Below the pieces are notes generated by a model. That model saw only the letters and a program-made list of their open reading frames with translations, was not told where the DNA came from and made no database searches. A DNA stretch of 64,000 bases from Alligator mississippiensis. Its lineage: Eukaryota > Chordata > Crocodylia > Alligatoridae. This document shows, piece by piece, positions 49,648 through 61,216 of the stretch. The position numbers and the translations under genes were made by a program. Position 1 is the first letter of the stretch, and each line of letters begins with the position of its first letter. The stretch is from positions 344,652,203 to 344,716,202 of the forward strand of contig NC_081824.1 in assembly GCF_030867095.1 (NCBI RefSeq). Reading direction: 5' to 3'.

Positions 49648-50106
49648 GGCAGGCAAGGTTCTTTGAGTAGATGTGATATCTTTTATTAGACCAACTGACT
49701 GGTTGGAAAAAAGGTTCTTGACAAGCTTCCAGGCGCAGATCTCCAATGATTTCCTTTTTCACAGACAGCCTCTTTTCTACTTTGTATTCTATTGCTGTAA
49801 TGTCTCCCTTTGACCTTTTCCCCCCTGCTTTCTTCCTCCTCCCTTACCTGCTTTACCTTTTGTCTTTCTAATTTCTACGTATTTACATTCTCACTGACAT
49901 CCTGCCACACTTTTAGCTTCTCTCACTCCTTGGAGTCTCAGACCAGCAGAGACTCCCTATGCCTGAAGAAGAGTGCTGCACTCGAAAGCTTGCCAAGAAC
50001 TTTTTTCCTGAACTACTCAGTTGGTCTACTAAACGATATCACATCTACTCAAAGAACCTTGCCTGCCTATGTCCATAGACCAACACGGCTACAACCAAAA
50101 ACTCAG
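49648..50106 (+). mobile_element. 459-bp PLE-derived foldback with exact 13-bp TSD
   Basis: Flanked by tagcatcatacta at 49635-49647 and 50107-50119. The first 90 or so bases are the inverse complement of the last 100 or so (ggcaggcaaggttctttgag versus caaagaaccttgcctgcc). The interior is a pyrimidine-rich 3' UTR. A plus-strand core at 49963-49987 reads CTGAAGA, GAGTG...CACTC, GAAA. No coding part remains: a non-autonomous unit built from two PLE ends. Confidence 0.92.
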
Positions 50107-50394
50107 TAGCATCATACTACAAACTTTTCTATAAATGGGTTGTCCTAGACCTATTCACATGCAGGGTTGAGGCTTTATCTTGCATCTTCCTTAGTAACCT
50201 GGAAGAAGTGTGAAGAGCAAATTAGTGAGATTCCCTGGAATGTGTTAATGAAACTCCCAAGTGATCCTGAAGTTTTGAGATGCACTAAGCCCTAGGCTGT
50301 GCATTGAAATCATACAAACAAACCTCCTGTAAATGACTTAAGACAATAGGGGACAACAAAAACAGGTTTTCAAGTACTCTATAAGAATAACCAG

Positions 50395-50633
50395 GGGCGT
50401 AGGTTGTAGCCATGTTGGTCTAAGAACACAGGCAGACAAGGTTCTTTGGGTGACTCTGATATCTTTTATTAGACCAACTTAAATAGTTGGGGAAAAAAAT
50501 CTTAGCAAGCTTTTGGGTTTAAAAACCCTTTGTCAGGCTAAACCTGAAAGCTTGCTAACATTTTTTTTCCAACTATTTAAGTTGATCTAATAAAAGATAT
50601 CAGATTCACCCAAAGAACCTTGTCTGCCATAAA
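50395..50633. mobile_element. 239-bp PLE-derived foldback with 9-bp TSD
   Basis: Flanked by aataaccag (50386-50394 and 50634-50642). Arms 50431-50519 and 50541-50628 pair almost throughout. Each carries the PLE tail (gatatcttttattagacc and complement) and cttgctaa/ttagcaag at the hammerhead end. Left of the arm lies the terminal piece gtaggttgtagccatgttgg. The hammerhead core is decayed. Confidence 0.92.
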
Positions 50634-50644
50634 AATAACCAGAC

Positions 50645-52270
50645 TTTTCAAAAAGGTTTATCTCCCACCTGTATCCAACTCCCAACTTAAGTCTGAACCT
50701 AAGTCTATTAAACTAATTACAAGACACATGGGTTTGAAGAGGTCCATGGTAAGCAGAGTGCTAGTGAAAAGAACAGCCCCACAGATGGACCTGAGATCCT
50801 TCTTTCTATGCAGAGGTGGACTGATTGATGGAGTAAGGATTCTTCCACATATGCTTATATCACTCAGTAGAACTGCCCAATGAGTCTAAGTGGCACTTCC
50901 ATTGTCATGCATGATTAGCCTACAAATGTCATTTAACCACACAGTAGGTAGGTGTGTCCTTCTACAGGGTTTTATCTTCCCCCTTGTGCTAGTAAAGTAA
51001 CCAAGTCATATACCTGTAATTAATATTAGTGTTTAGTTAATTTTCTCTGCTTAAGTTAATAGTTTTATAAAAAACAATACAAAGGTGTCTATCAGGAGCA
51101 AGTACAATAAAGCCCTAGGCAACCATGAAAATTGAACAAGGAAGTGTTTGGATTTGTTTGATTCACTGCTTTGTCTTGTAAGCTAGCATGCTTTTCTCTT
51201 CTGACAATATGATGCACACAAGTATTTTAATAATTTGATGGGAAGACCTTATGTAAAGAATATTATTTGCCTTCCATAATACAAGATTGTGATTTTAGGT
51301 ACACAGAAAAACAACCCCTCACATGTTATGCAATTACACTAGTACATTAATTTTAAAGGAGAGGCATGGGTCATTATTAGCAATGCTACTATGGATGATA
51401 TGGGTCTGTCAGGAAAATTGCAACTTGATATACTAGCACCACATGCCTTTTAGGCAGCTAATTCTGATCTTATTTGCACAGGAATGATCCACTGAAAACA
51501 TAATGATTCAAAGCAAAAATCACAATCCAGCCCAAAAATGCATTCCAGTAATTCTGGGAGAGGTGTTTTTGTGCTCCATCTTAACAGTCTGATTTCTTAC
51601 AATGAATGAAAGAATGGACCTGCAAAGTATTTTTTATACCTTCTAAGGAAAATGGAACAAACTAAGGCTGATTTGATTTCTTCTAAGATATCCTTCCTGA
51701 ATCTCACTGACATAGGACCTTGCAGACATAGATGTTCTGTTTGCAGCTGGTTTATTCCACTGGTTCTTGCCCTCTCTGTTAACATTGCAAATCTTCTCAC
51801 CTAATGATGAACCACATACTGTTATTTTACATTCTGATTCTGCCACCTTTAGCCAGGTTGAGTTGCAGTTACATCAATGGACTTACTCGCATGTATAAAC
51901 CCTAGCAACCCTCTGAGTTGGGGTTGGAGAATCAGATTTACAGGCACAAAGAGTCTGTGACCTGTAACTGGGTGAGAAGTCCAAAGCAAAATTAAAAAGC
52001 TTTCATAAACTGAAATGCATGACAGACTTTTGTTTTGTTTTTTCCCTGCCTGTGTAGTTGTAATGTTTTGGAAAAGAAATCAAATGGCTTTAATAGGAAA
52101 TCTTACTGATGTAATAATACATTATCTATACTATGCAGGCATACAGTCATTAACTATGCAATTCAGACAAAATTGGCACTACAGCCCTCAATGTTAGTGT
52201 CTACTTCTTTCAAAGCTACTTGATTGCAAACCACACATGAATTCAGCTTTCAAAACTCAGAGCCCATCAG
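50645..52270. other. intergenic stretch, nothing recognised
   Basis: AT-rich sequence with only short ORFs. The minus-strand reading at 51600-51846 may belong to the gypsy remnant but shows no clear motif. Confidence 0.5.
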
Positions 52271-52274
52271 TAGT

Positions 52275-52600
52275 TCAACAAAAATTAGATTTTGTCAGAA
52301 TGTCATGACTGTTTATTATGCTGCTTTGTTTTCCATTCCATATATTATAAAGAGGCTGCAGTTCTAAGATGGCTGTCTTTTTCCAGATCTGGATGCTGCC
52401 CATCTTGACTAATCTTATGGCTGGCCTGGAAAGCTGACATATTTGGCACAGTTCACATTCTGCTTTGTTGCGTTTCAGACCAGAAGTTCTCATTGTTTTA
52501 GAGATTTCCTCTGAGTACTTGTTTTCTTCATCTGAACAGTCCCACACTGGAATATCATCCATGTAGACAGTAAATACCTTTTTTGCATCTTAAATAGTTG
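52275..52600 (-). pseudogene. Ty3/gypsy-type reverse transcriptase remnant
   Basis: The minus strand reads VFTVYMDDIPVWDC and on to SGLKRNKAECELCQ, matching the gypsy RT motif C (YMDDI..W) and the following GLKLNKxKCxF segment. Upstream sequence (to about 53 kb) is broken by stops. No LTRs or primer site were located. Ancient and inactive. Confidence 0.6.
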
Positions 52601-53399
52601 TCCCTTTTCTCAGTGAAAACTGTCCAAAATGCTATAAAGACAAAATGGAAAACACATGAAACACTGTTGACTCACTTAAGTTATCAAGGCCCCAAAGCTT
52701 CAAGAAGTTTGATGTGAAAGCTGGGTATCTAACTATGCAGAACAGCTCATGGATCCATGGACTTTAGTTTTGGGATTTTCGTGATTCTAGATACCTGGGG
52801 ACTTGAGCACACCTCTTATCTAGCTACATCTTCAAGTATATCCCAAGTATACACTCACTGTATTTGAATAAGTATGGTCAATATAGATTTATGCCTTCCC
52901 CCCCTGACAGAAACAATAGGCTTACATACTACTTAACTGTCCGTGAATCATCACAGTAACTCCGTTACTCTCCATTCTTTCTAATTTTGCCTGGCCTTTT
53001 GGCAGCTGCAGTTCAGATAGTCTCTGTGTGGTACTCGCACAATAGACCTTCATATTGGGCATCGTTGCAATTTTTCCCAAATTAATCCAGTTACTATGTT
53101 GGCCCTGCAGAACACAACCATATGGTAATATGTACAGCTTGCCCTTTCACTGTGTTTGTTCAATACACTGCCCTTTGCATGTCAGCACAGCCCTTGGGGA
53201 TTTCAAGATAGCGCTGGCAGATAGCAGCTGCAAGAATGGCCAAACTATATCATACATCAATTTTGATATCATAGAAGTGTCAGCACTGGAGTCAGTCTTA
53301 AAATTTTGATATTTGTGGGGCACTCTGTTAAAGATTATTTTCCAACCATTTTTTTCTGAGTAATTTTTATACTCTAGGCATCTTCAAAAGTTTCTGTTG

Positions 53400-54940
53400 T
53401 TATTACTTCTTTCCCTGATTTGATGTAGCACACTCTGACTTACTGGCTTTTTTTCTTTTTACTTTTAGTGCATTGTTGTTTTTGATAACTGGTAATCAGG
53501 CTGGATGTACTTATGATTGCCTCTGAAACAGCTCTCTTTCATGGATATTCTATTTCTGCTTCTACCTTGCAATTATGACACCCCCGTGCTTTTCATTAGT
53601 GATTGCCCAGTTTAATTTTTCCCTAATAAAAGTCTGTGATAGTTTCCCTTTGTACAGAATTTGAGGGTTTTACTCTTAGTTTGTAATGGTGAACCTTCAT
53701 GCTCTGTAATTATTTTGGTCATAAAAAATTAAAATTGAGATTACAAGATCCAAGAGAAAATATAAAAGAAAACAATTAATAATAAATCAATGGTCATATC
53801 TCTCTTTTTTCATAGCCTTCTGTTGAAAACCTCTCTCTGATGTTGATCTTTGCTCTCTTCAGGCTGATAGAACTGACCATTTCATATGGATTTTTCATAA
53901 AGTCCTGAGTTGTCTCCCCTTCATTTTGGCAGCGCTGACAACATGCCCTTTCATGTTTTATTCCTTTCAGGGATAAAATATTCAGCAAGTTTGCAGAAAT
54001 GCATCATAACCATATGTATACTCTCTGCAAGGGATGTAGAATGATTTGAAAACATGTTCTGCTTTCCTTCCCAACTGCACAGATGAATAAATTAACTTGG
54101 ACATTTCTTTTTATCTGTTTTGCTTTGTACTTCATTGTAGTTGTCTTAAACCTAGAAAAACTTTGATTCCTTTTTTGCTATTGTGCAATCATGACAAAAC
54201 TGAATGACTTATGTAAAAATATTCATAATTATCAATGTATTGCAAGAACTGGTCACTTCCGCTAGACATCAGGAAAAAAGACCAAGTCCTCACAGCCCAA
54301 AGTTTCACATGTATCTGCTTTTTTTTTTTTGTTGAGTGTTCATGTTTTGACAGCTTGCAGCCAGTTCTGTAGAGGTTACTCTGCACTCAGTACCTCTAAA
54401 GTCAACAGCAGATGTGGGAACTCCAGCACCTTTGAAACTTTGGTAGTAAGCGAATGAGATACTGTTAAATGAGATACTGAATGAATGCATTGGTTGTGAA
54501 GATTTATCAATAGCTTAATTATCTTTGAACCTGGAAAGTACTAAATACTTTTAATATTTTTACTGTTCTATGCATTCTTTGCGGCCATGCACTCTTTCCA
54601 TGTAATAAAATAACCTCCTCCCTTTGTTGATAAAACTGGAATACTAGAAATTTGAAATATGCAGGAGTAATACTCTGACCATAACTACATTGCAGGAATG
54701 AAATATGGCTTTTTGATGCCCTGTAGTAATTCCTTGCTAAAAGACTAACATTTTGCTGTAATGATTTTATAATATGGTAATTTATGTTTACTTTATTCAA
54801 AGTTTTGGATTAGACTTCATGACTCTTCCTTCTTTCCCAAGCACTCACAGGTCATCAACCAAACTGACTGAATAACTAATAACAAAATATGTATATAACA
54901 ATAGTGTGTTGAAAGTCACTGCAGACATCTCAGAAAGTCA
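53400..54940. other. intergenic stretch, nothing recognised
   Basis: AT-rich with short ORFs. A minus-strand frame at 53794-53988 contains a CCQRCQ cluster that could be part of the gypsy remnant, but I cannot show it. Confidence 0.4.
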
Positions 54941-54989
54941 AAAGTGCTGTGCAAATTGTGAAAAGGAAAAGTGGCCCCAGCCAGGACAA

Positions 54990-55470
54990 TCTCATTGATG
55001 GTGGGTGGACTGAAGAACTGTTCCTCCTGCTATGGACCACAATGAACAGGGAACATGTGTCCATTTCAAGAGTTCATGGAGTGGTTCATAGCCTACCCAA
55101 CCTGCCCAGCAGCTGCTCTGTCTGCAGAACACAATGGGGTGAAGGGAATCTGTGGGCACCAGTGATAGTGCTGAAGGAGGTGTTGTAACAGATGCAGGAG
55201 CTGGGGTACAAACTGGGGACTGCACCCTGGTGTCCATGAGGGTGAGCAGCTGCTCAGACATCTCCTTCTGCTGCTGTTGGTCCTGCTTTCCTCATGCCCC
55301 AGGTAGGTAAGATCTTTCTGTCCTTCCTCTTCTCCTTCATATCCTGCTTCTCCTTCTCATTCTTCATGTCTAATTGTCTGTCCTGTGTCCAGAGTCATTG
55401 CATTTCTTTCAGGAGAACATCCCTGAACTCTTCCCTTTTCCCTGCTGGCAGGAGCAGATCTAGCAGTTTG
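54990..55470 (-). pseudogene. possible decayed coding remnant (coiled-coil, Myb/SANT-like accessory type)
   Basis: Minus-strand frames read LLKEMQ, then DMKNEKEKQDMKEKRKDR (a charged helical run), then KEMSEQLLTLMDTRVQSP, with frame changes between them. This layout recalls C-terminal parts of Myb/SANT-like proteins linked to Harbinger elements. It could equally be another decayed repeat. Confidence 0.25.
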
Positions 55471-55879
55471 AAAAGGGGGTATGGCAGAGCTCACTCACAT
55501 GTGGGAGGGGGAGAGGAGTTGGGGAGACAGAGATGGGCAAGGGTGGAACCATGGCCAAGACCAGAGCTTTTGGTAGCAGAGAGCCCACTTCACATTTCCC
55601 GCACAGTTGAAAGGGGTATGAAAGCACCACCAAAGAACACACCAAATTGCTGGGTGATTTTTCTCTCAGCAAGAGACCTAATCACCTTGGTTCATCTGAA
55701 GAGGAAGGTTCTGCCAAGGTACGGAAAGAGCATATTGTGTTTTGTTTATGGCAAGAAGGAAAAGAAGCTCCCTTTTTACGTACTGAATCACAGCATGGCC
55801 AAAGTAGCTACCTATCTTCTTGGCATGCTTTTATTAGACCTGTTCAGAAATGTCTCCAAGCTACGTTACACACTAGGAT

Positions 55880-56097
55880 AGGGGTGGCCAACCTGCAGCA
55901 CATGTGCTAAAAGTGGCCCTGTCAGCTTTTGTGTGTGGCATGAGGCAAACTGAGGAGGGGGCAGCTAACGAAGCAGCAGGTAGGGCAGGGAGCAGAAAGC
56001 AGAGCAGCAGAGCAGGCAGCAGAAAGGGATCGGAGTGGCACTTAGGAAAGAGATAGGGCTTAATTTGTGGCACACCTGCCAGAAAGGTTGACCGGTA
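55880..56097. mobile_element. hAT-like MITE
   Basis: Left end aggggtggccaacctgcagc and right end gcacacctgccagaaaggttgacc form imperfect inverted repeats. No clear target duplication, partly because a PLE end abuts its right side. Confidence 0.55.
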
Positions 56098-56250
56098 TCC
56101 AGGTTATAGCCGTATTGGTCTAAAGGAAAAGGCAATCAGGACTTGTAGTAGAGATATCTTTTATTAAACCAACATTTAAAAAAAAAAATCTTTAATTGCA
56201 AGCTTTCTGGCACAAACACCCTTCATCAGGCATTGGACAAAAGATTGTAA
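56098..56250 (-). mobile_element. PLE end with hammerhead-like core
   Basis: Minus strand: CTGATGA (56229-56223), a weakly paired stem II (GGGTG...TGCC), GAAA (56207-56204), AGCTTGC, then the tail ttaataaaagatatctctac and the terminus gaccaatacggctataacc. Single orientation, no foldback arm seen. Confidence 0.75.
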
Positions 56251-57490
56251 AAGTTCTCCTGAGTAGAAATGAAAGTTCATATTTCATAGGATTTCACAGA
56301 GGAGGCAATTGATGGAAAACTCCTCTGGGGTGTCAGTTCACAGCTGGTATGATGCCTCTCACCTTCTGTGAGGACCTGGGTCAAAAAAAGGTCAACCCCC
56401 ACTCCACTAGGAGATTGCACATTTGATTCATTATAAAGAATTAAGGGGGGGAAAATTAGGACCTGGTTGGGCAAGAAGCTTAATGTGCTTAGGTGTAGAC
56501 TGCATAGTATTGGTTTTAATACATCATCCTGGGAATGCCTTGAAGATGTTCAAACCTGTCCCATGAAGGGTACAGCTATATAGGGTGCAAGGCTGCTAGG
56601 GCATAATAATCACACTAGCTCCCAAACCAGAAGTCGAGTGATCACATGGCACAGCGCCTGGGCAGAACAAATTAACCCACCGGCAGCTCCTCTAATGATG
56701 CTTCATTGCTTATGGATCAAGAAATCTGCATATCGTGTGTCTGTGCACAGGATTTATTCTGAGCATGTTCAGTGAGACCAGGGTAATTAGTACTATGGGA
56801 AGGCGTCTTGTCCTGTGTTAGGGATGCCATGCTCTGGAGAGAAGAGCACCTCTCTCACAAGGCAGAAAAATCTGACAGTACAGCTCTGTCAGGATGTCTA
56901 CCTGTTAGAAGTCCCTGGCTGGAAAAAAGATCACTTTTTCCATGCCTGTGTTGGGGGCGTGGGGGCATCTATGTGGAGATTATAGTTTATCACCTGCTGA
57001 CTAATCAGTGTATCAATGAACAGAGAGAGCTATACAGAGAACGGCCATGGGGAGGTTGCCTTGCTGATAAATTTTACCAGCCATCTTGAGTTTTTCCTGT
57101 AAAAGAATTCTTCACTCTGTAAAGCATCATACACCAAGGAGGGTGGGGACATCAACAGGATGCTGAACTAGCTTGATAACAACAGAACTGCTTTCCTGCT
57201 CTGGTCACTTCTACCCCAGGACACTAAACCACTAACGGAAGGCAGCAGGAAGATAGCCATTTTTGCTTGATACAACCACTGGAACTTATAGGACTGTCTG
57301 CAATGAACAACATTACTATTGCTGTTATATCAATGTGATGATGTTATAAAGGGAGCAGTATATACCTGGAAATATGCACTCATTGTAGCTAAGCCTAAAA
57401 TCCCAATTTTGATTCTCTTCTTCAGTTATCAGTGCAAATGTAGATAGAATTAATATAAAATTGCACATTTAAAGCTTTCCCCTGACCCCT
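56250..57490. other. intergenic stretch, nothing recognised
   Basis: Short ORFs only, with no family match. Confidence 0.5.
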
Positions 57491-57506
57491 TGAAATTCAT
57501 CTAGGT

Positions 57507-57855
57507 CAGTGGTTCTCAACTTTTGTAGATCTGAGGAACCCCTCATTAGACTTAAATTGTCTGCCTATGTTCTTAGACCAACACAGCTACAACCTACACC
57601 CCTGAATCATTAGACTTATGGCACCCATCCAGAACTTTTGTGAATTGGGCAGCAACTCATTTAATAAAACTAACTTATTTTCAGTGCTTACCTGCTTGCA
57701 GAGGGACCAGGCAGTACAGGGATAGGCAGGAACTGTCATGTAGGGACAAAGCCCAAGGCTGAACTTACCTGTTTATCTTCTCACACCTCATGGCAACTTC
57801 CAAAGAATTCTGCAACACCCCTAGGTGCCCCAGCACCCAGGCTTTAAAATCACCC
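57507..57855. mobile_element. hAT-like element A (atctaggt TSD)
   Basis: Starts cagtggttctcaactttt and ends ctttaaaatcaccc, a weak inverted match. Flanked by atctaggt (57499-57506 and 57856-57863). It was later hit by the 52-bp PLE fragment. Confidence 0.8.
57555..57606 (+). mobile_element. 52-bp PLE terminal insertion with 12-bp TSD
   Basis: Only the last 52 or so bases of a PLE terminus (tgtctgcctatgttcttaga, then ctacaacctacacccctg), flanked by tcattagactta at 57543-57554 and 57607-57618. It lies inside hAT element A and defines the true PLE 3' end. Confidence 0.9.
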
Positions 57856-57863
57856 ATCTAGGT

Positions 57864-58029
57864 CAGCTGTGGGCAAAATGTGGCCTGCCAGGCCATTATC
57901 CGGCCCACGAGGCCCCTAAAAAATTTAGAAAGTTAATATTTATCTGCCCCGGGATGCCTGTCATGCGGCCTTCAATGGCTTGCCAAAACTCAGTAAGCAG
58001 CCCTCCACCCAAAATAATTGCCCACACCG
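57864..58029. mobile_element. hAT-like element B (atctaggt TSD)
   Basis: Ends cagctgtgggcaaaatgtgg and aattgcccacacc are inverted. Flanked by the same atctaggt (57856-57863 and 58030-58037). Same family as 30390-30575. Confidence 0.88.
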
Positions 58030-58317
58030 ATCTAGGTCATACAAGGTAGTACTAGCAGAAGGAAAGCCAGGGGAACAATGTGGCTTCTGTCTTCAGATGA
58101 AGCCAGGGTCATCATCACATAGCACAATAATTACTCAGACAACCCTGCCACTTACACTGCATTTTCCTTGCCAATATTAACAAAGATGGCAGTGGTCACT
58201 TTCCTGGCCACAGCTCCATCTGCTAGTGCTTCCTTTCTAGCCTGTACCCCAGGCCTATCACTGACTGCATCCTTAGTACATAACCTCAAGTCTAAGTAGC
58301 TCCGAGCTGATAGGGAC

Positions 58318-58568
58318 AGCGTCTACGCAAGATGCTTACTGCACATTAGCCTAATAACACTGTGCAGTAGCAGAGCAGTTATTAACCATGCTAATAGCCT
58401 ACTGTGCAGCGTTATTAGGCTAATGCACAGTAAGCATCACTAAACAACTGTGTGCTGGTGTTACTGCGCAGTAACTCTAATGAGGTAGTAACTGAATGCA
58501 CAGTAACTAGAGGTACTAAACTAAATGTGCAATAACTAAGGCACATTAGTGAATGTGTGGATACACCC
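58318..58568. mobile_element. hairpin MITE-like element
   Basis: Arms 58331-58370 and 58399-58438 are 40-bp inverted repeats with about four mismatches (gatgcttactgcacattagc and complement). The right end gtggatacacccac resembles the ends of 42668-42886. Borders are approximate. Confidence 0.7.
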
Positions 58569-59600
58569 ACACTAACCAAGCTTTTTGCCACTTATTTTTA
58601 ACTAAGAAAAATCTTTTCTACAGAAACTATGCAGGTACAGGTCAACCAATTTGTATTATCTTTTATCTTCCCAAGCCCTTCTGAGAGAAGGTATGTAGGA
58701 AAACCAAATATTACTGTGAAAACAATTGTGTCCTTTCTGCTCTGCAAAGACAACACGCTTAGTTTGCAATCTATTGGTGGTATGTTGTGTCCCTTTCCTA
58801 CACACAGTGTTTGTTTTGCTCATTATTTATTACTTAAACTCTTCAGGACAGGGACTGTGTCTTAAGTTTGCATGGCACCTACTACTATGCATCCACCTTG
58901 ATGTTATTGGGGGCATCCCAGTGCTCCTCTAATACACTACTACCAATAAAAACAATGTCCCACGAAAAAGTCTGTTGTGGGTTGTTTGAGGAAGAAAGAC
59001 CAAAAGGACAATGAAAAAGGAAAATAGGTGTAAAAACACAAATCATTTCAGTTCTGCATTCTTGTTTGGCTTACTCACATTTTTTCTTGACCTTAAATCT
59101 ACACTAAAACTTCATTATAATCAGAAGTGTTAATAGGATGTGAAACTTTTCATTTCCTGCTTCTGTGACTGATTGATTGTCAGTGAAGAATAACTCTATA
59201 AACAAAACAAAATCCAAATTCTTCCCTTTCAATGAAAAGGCTGTAAATTTCAAAACTGATAACCAAACATTCCTTTTTAAAAAAAGCAACATGTACCTAA
59301 ATACTCCCGGATGTCACCAAGCCTAAGAACTTAACAAGATACAAAACAAAATTGGATATTTACATAGGTAAAAAGAATTCCCACGGTTATAATACTTCAT
59401 GCTGAAAGGAGAGTTTAGAAGGGATACAAAACCTTATGCTCCTTTAGGGGTAAAAGTATTTTTGGATGAAGCTGAAGACCTTCTTGAGGAATAGATTATC
59501 CCCCAGATGCTTTGGGGGAAAGTGGGGTTTCTTCTACCTTCCCCTGAATGACCACCTTGAGAGAGTTCACTGTCAAATAGTGGAAGCTCAATTGGCTCAA

Positions 59601-60071
59601 TCACAGGAGCCGATTCAAAAGAGCAATACCTGTATTGCTCACTTGAACCCATGCAACTGTTGACTCCAAGGTGTATGAAATCTGAGCTAAAACACAGTCC
59701 AGTTTCTCTAGGGAAAGAATGTCTTGATTTCGTAGCAGTGTAAAGGAATATTCAATAGCCTGATCAGGTGAATGGTACATGGAAAGCAAAGCAGCTAAGC
59801 ACTGCTCTGGATTGCTCCTGGTGTGAGTACAGACACTGGAAACTGTGGTACATATACCTGAAATCCATATCTGTACAACAGCATTTAAGAGGCTGGAAGA
59901 GAGGGTCAAGTAAAGAGCTATATCCAGTGCTGGAGGGTTTTGATTAAAAGCTTTGAGCATGTCTGTCACAAAGCAAAAGATGCCAACTGCAAGTCTGGCA
60001 ACTCTCCATCCATATGCCCCTACTACAGGGAGCCCAGCTGTTTGGTCAATGCAGAATCTATTGTCATTCAC
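59601..60071 (-). CDS. unassigned 156-codon ORF
   Basis: Longest ORF outside known repeats and GC shadows. It starts MNDNRFCIDQTAGLPVVGAY. It has a hydrophobic stretch at about residues 23-36, a second around ALYLTLSSSLLNAVVQIWIS (residues 51-70), several cysteines, and a downstream mostly hydrophilic segment ending in ALLNRLL. I recognise no family. No splice-linked neighbour or poly(A) signal was identified. Codon composition is not extreme, unlike the GC-rich shadow ORFs at 61.5-62.6 kb. It could be a retroelement remnant, a retrogene piece, or a chance ORF. Confidence 0.25.
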   Translation of the reverse strand: MNDNRFCIDQTAGLPVVGAYGWRVARLAVGIFCFVTDMLKAFNQNPPALDIALYLTLSSSLLNAVVQIWISGICTTVSSVCTHTRSNPEQCLAALLSMYHSPDQAIEYSFTLLRNQDILSLEKLDCVLAQISYTLESTVAWVQVSNTGIALLNRLL

Positions 60072-61216
60072 ACCAGACCCTCAAGCTGGGATGTTCTATT
60101 TTTTAGACTGGGAGTAGGGGAACAAGGGACAGCAGAGAAGAAACTCAGTAGAGGAGGTCAGGAATGGACTTTGGACTGGGACAAGCCATATGGCCAAATA
60201 AGCTACCACAAATGGCTATAAGGAAGAAACAGCAGCAGCTTCACTCACAATACAGTGTGCTGGGGTAGGACTAGGATATGGGAAGTCAAGATACGACCTG
60301 CAGGCCCCTGCCCCTGCCTCATCCACTGCCACATGGCAGGGGGAGGAGGATCCTGCAACATATGGCTTGTGCGCAGCTCCCAGCTGTGCTCAAGCTGGAC
60401 AACTCTGATCTAAACCAAAGCCACTGGCCAAGGGGTCAGGAGCATTATAGCTGTAGCTATAATGGACCGGGGCATGGCTGGTCACCAAACTAAAGCCATG
60501 AACCAGTGGATGTCACAAGAAAGAGGTCTGGACCAGAGCCAGGAAAAGGGCAGAGGTGGGGAAACAGCTGCCAAGTACAGAGCAGAGGAATCTAGATTTG
60601 AATCTGAAACAGAATCATCATCATGCAAGGTACCAGGAAGCTAAGAAACAACTGGCAGAAACCAGGAACTGGGAAACTAGGAATCAACAGCCAGGAACCA
60701 GAAAACTAAGAGTCAGAAGCCCAAGGCTGGGAAGAGACAGTTATTTTGTTGAGTAACCAACCAGGCCCTGAAGGGCTGCTATATATAAGCAGGCAGTCAC
60801 ACCCAGGGAAGTAACTAGGGCTAGCCAGAAGTTGTGAGCTGACTGGCTGGGAGGCTCATTTACATGACTAGGGTCAGCTGGGGGCTATTCAGCCTGTCTG
60901 TTGCCTCAGCTTCTGGTAGTACCCACCTCCCTAGGACATCCTCCAACAGTCAGGGTCAGATTTCTGAGATTTCTGGGCTGGCCAGGCCAGGCAAAGTCTG
61001 TGCAGCTCTGGGTGGGCTATGGAAGCTGTCAGAGGAATAGGTTTTGAGTGGTTGCCAAAGTTGGGTCACAAGCCCAGACCAGATGATTGTGAAGGACCAG
61101 ACCAAGACATAGGCAGTCACCCTGTGGAAATGGATTGGGAGGGCCTGCAAAGCTCTGGTGGGAAGCTACTCAACTACTGAGAAACAACCAGGACATGGGC
61201 AATTGGGGCTTTGCCC

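Noticed and set aside
54989..55261. Domesticated Myb/SANT gene
   Set aside because: Only a weak coiled-coil resemblance with frame breaks; kept as a low-confidence remnant and not called a gene.
60785..60815. tatatataagcagg as a promoter or LTR TATA box
   Set aside because: No paired LTR, primer-binding site or polyadenylation signal was found near it; AT runs like this are common.
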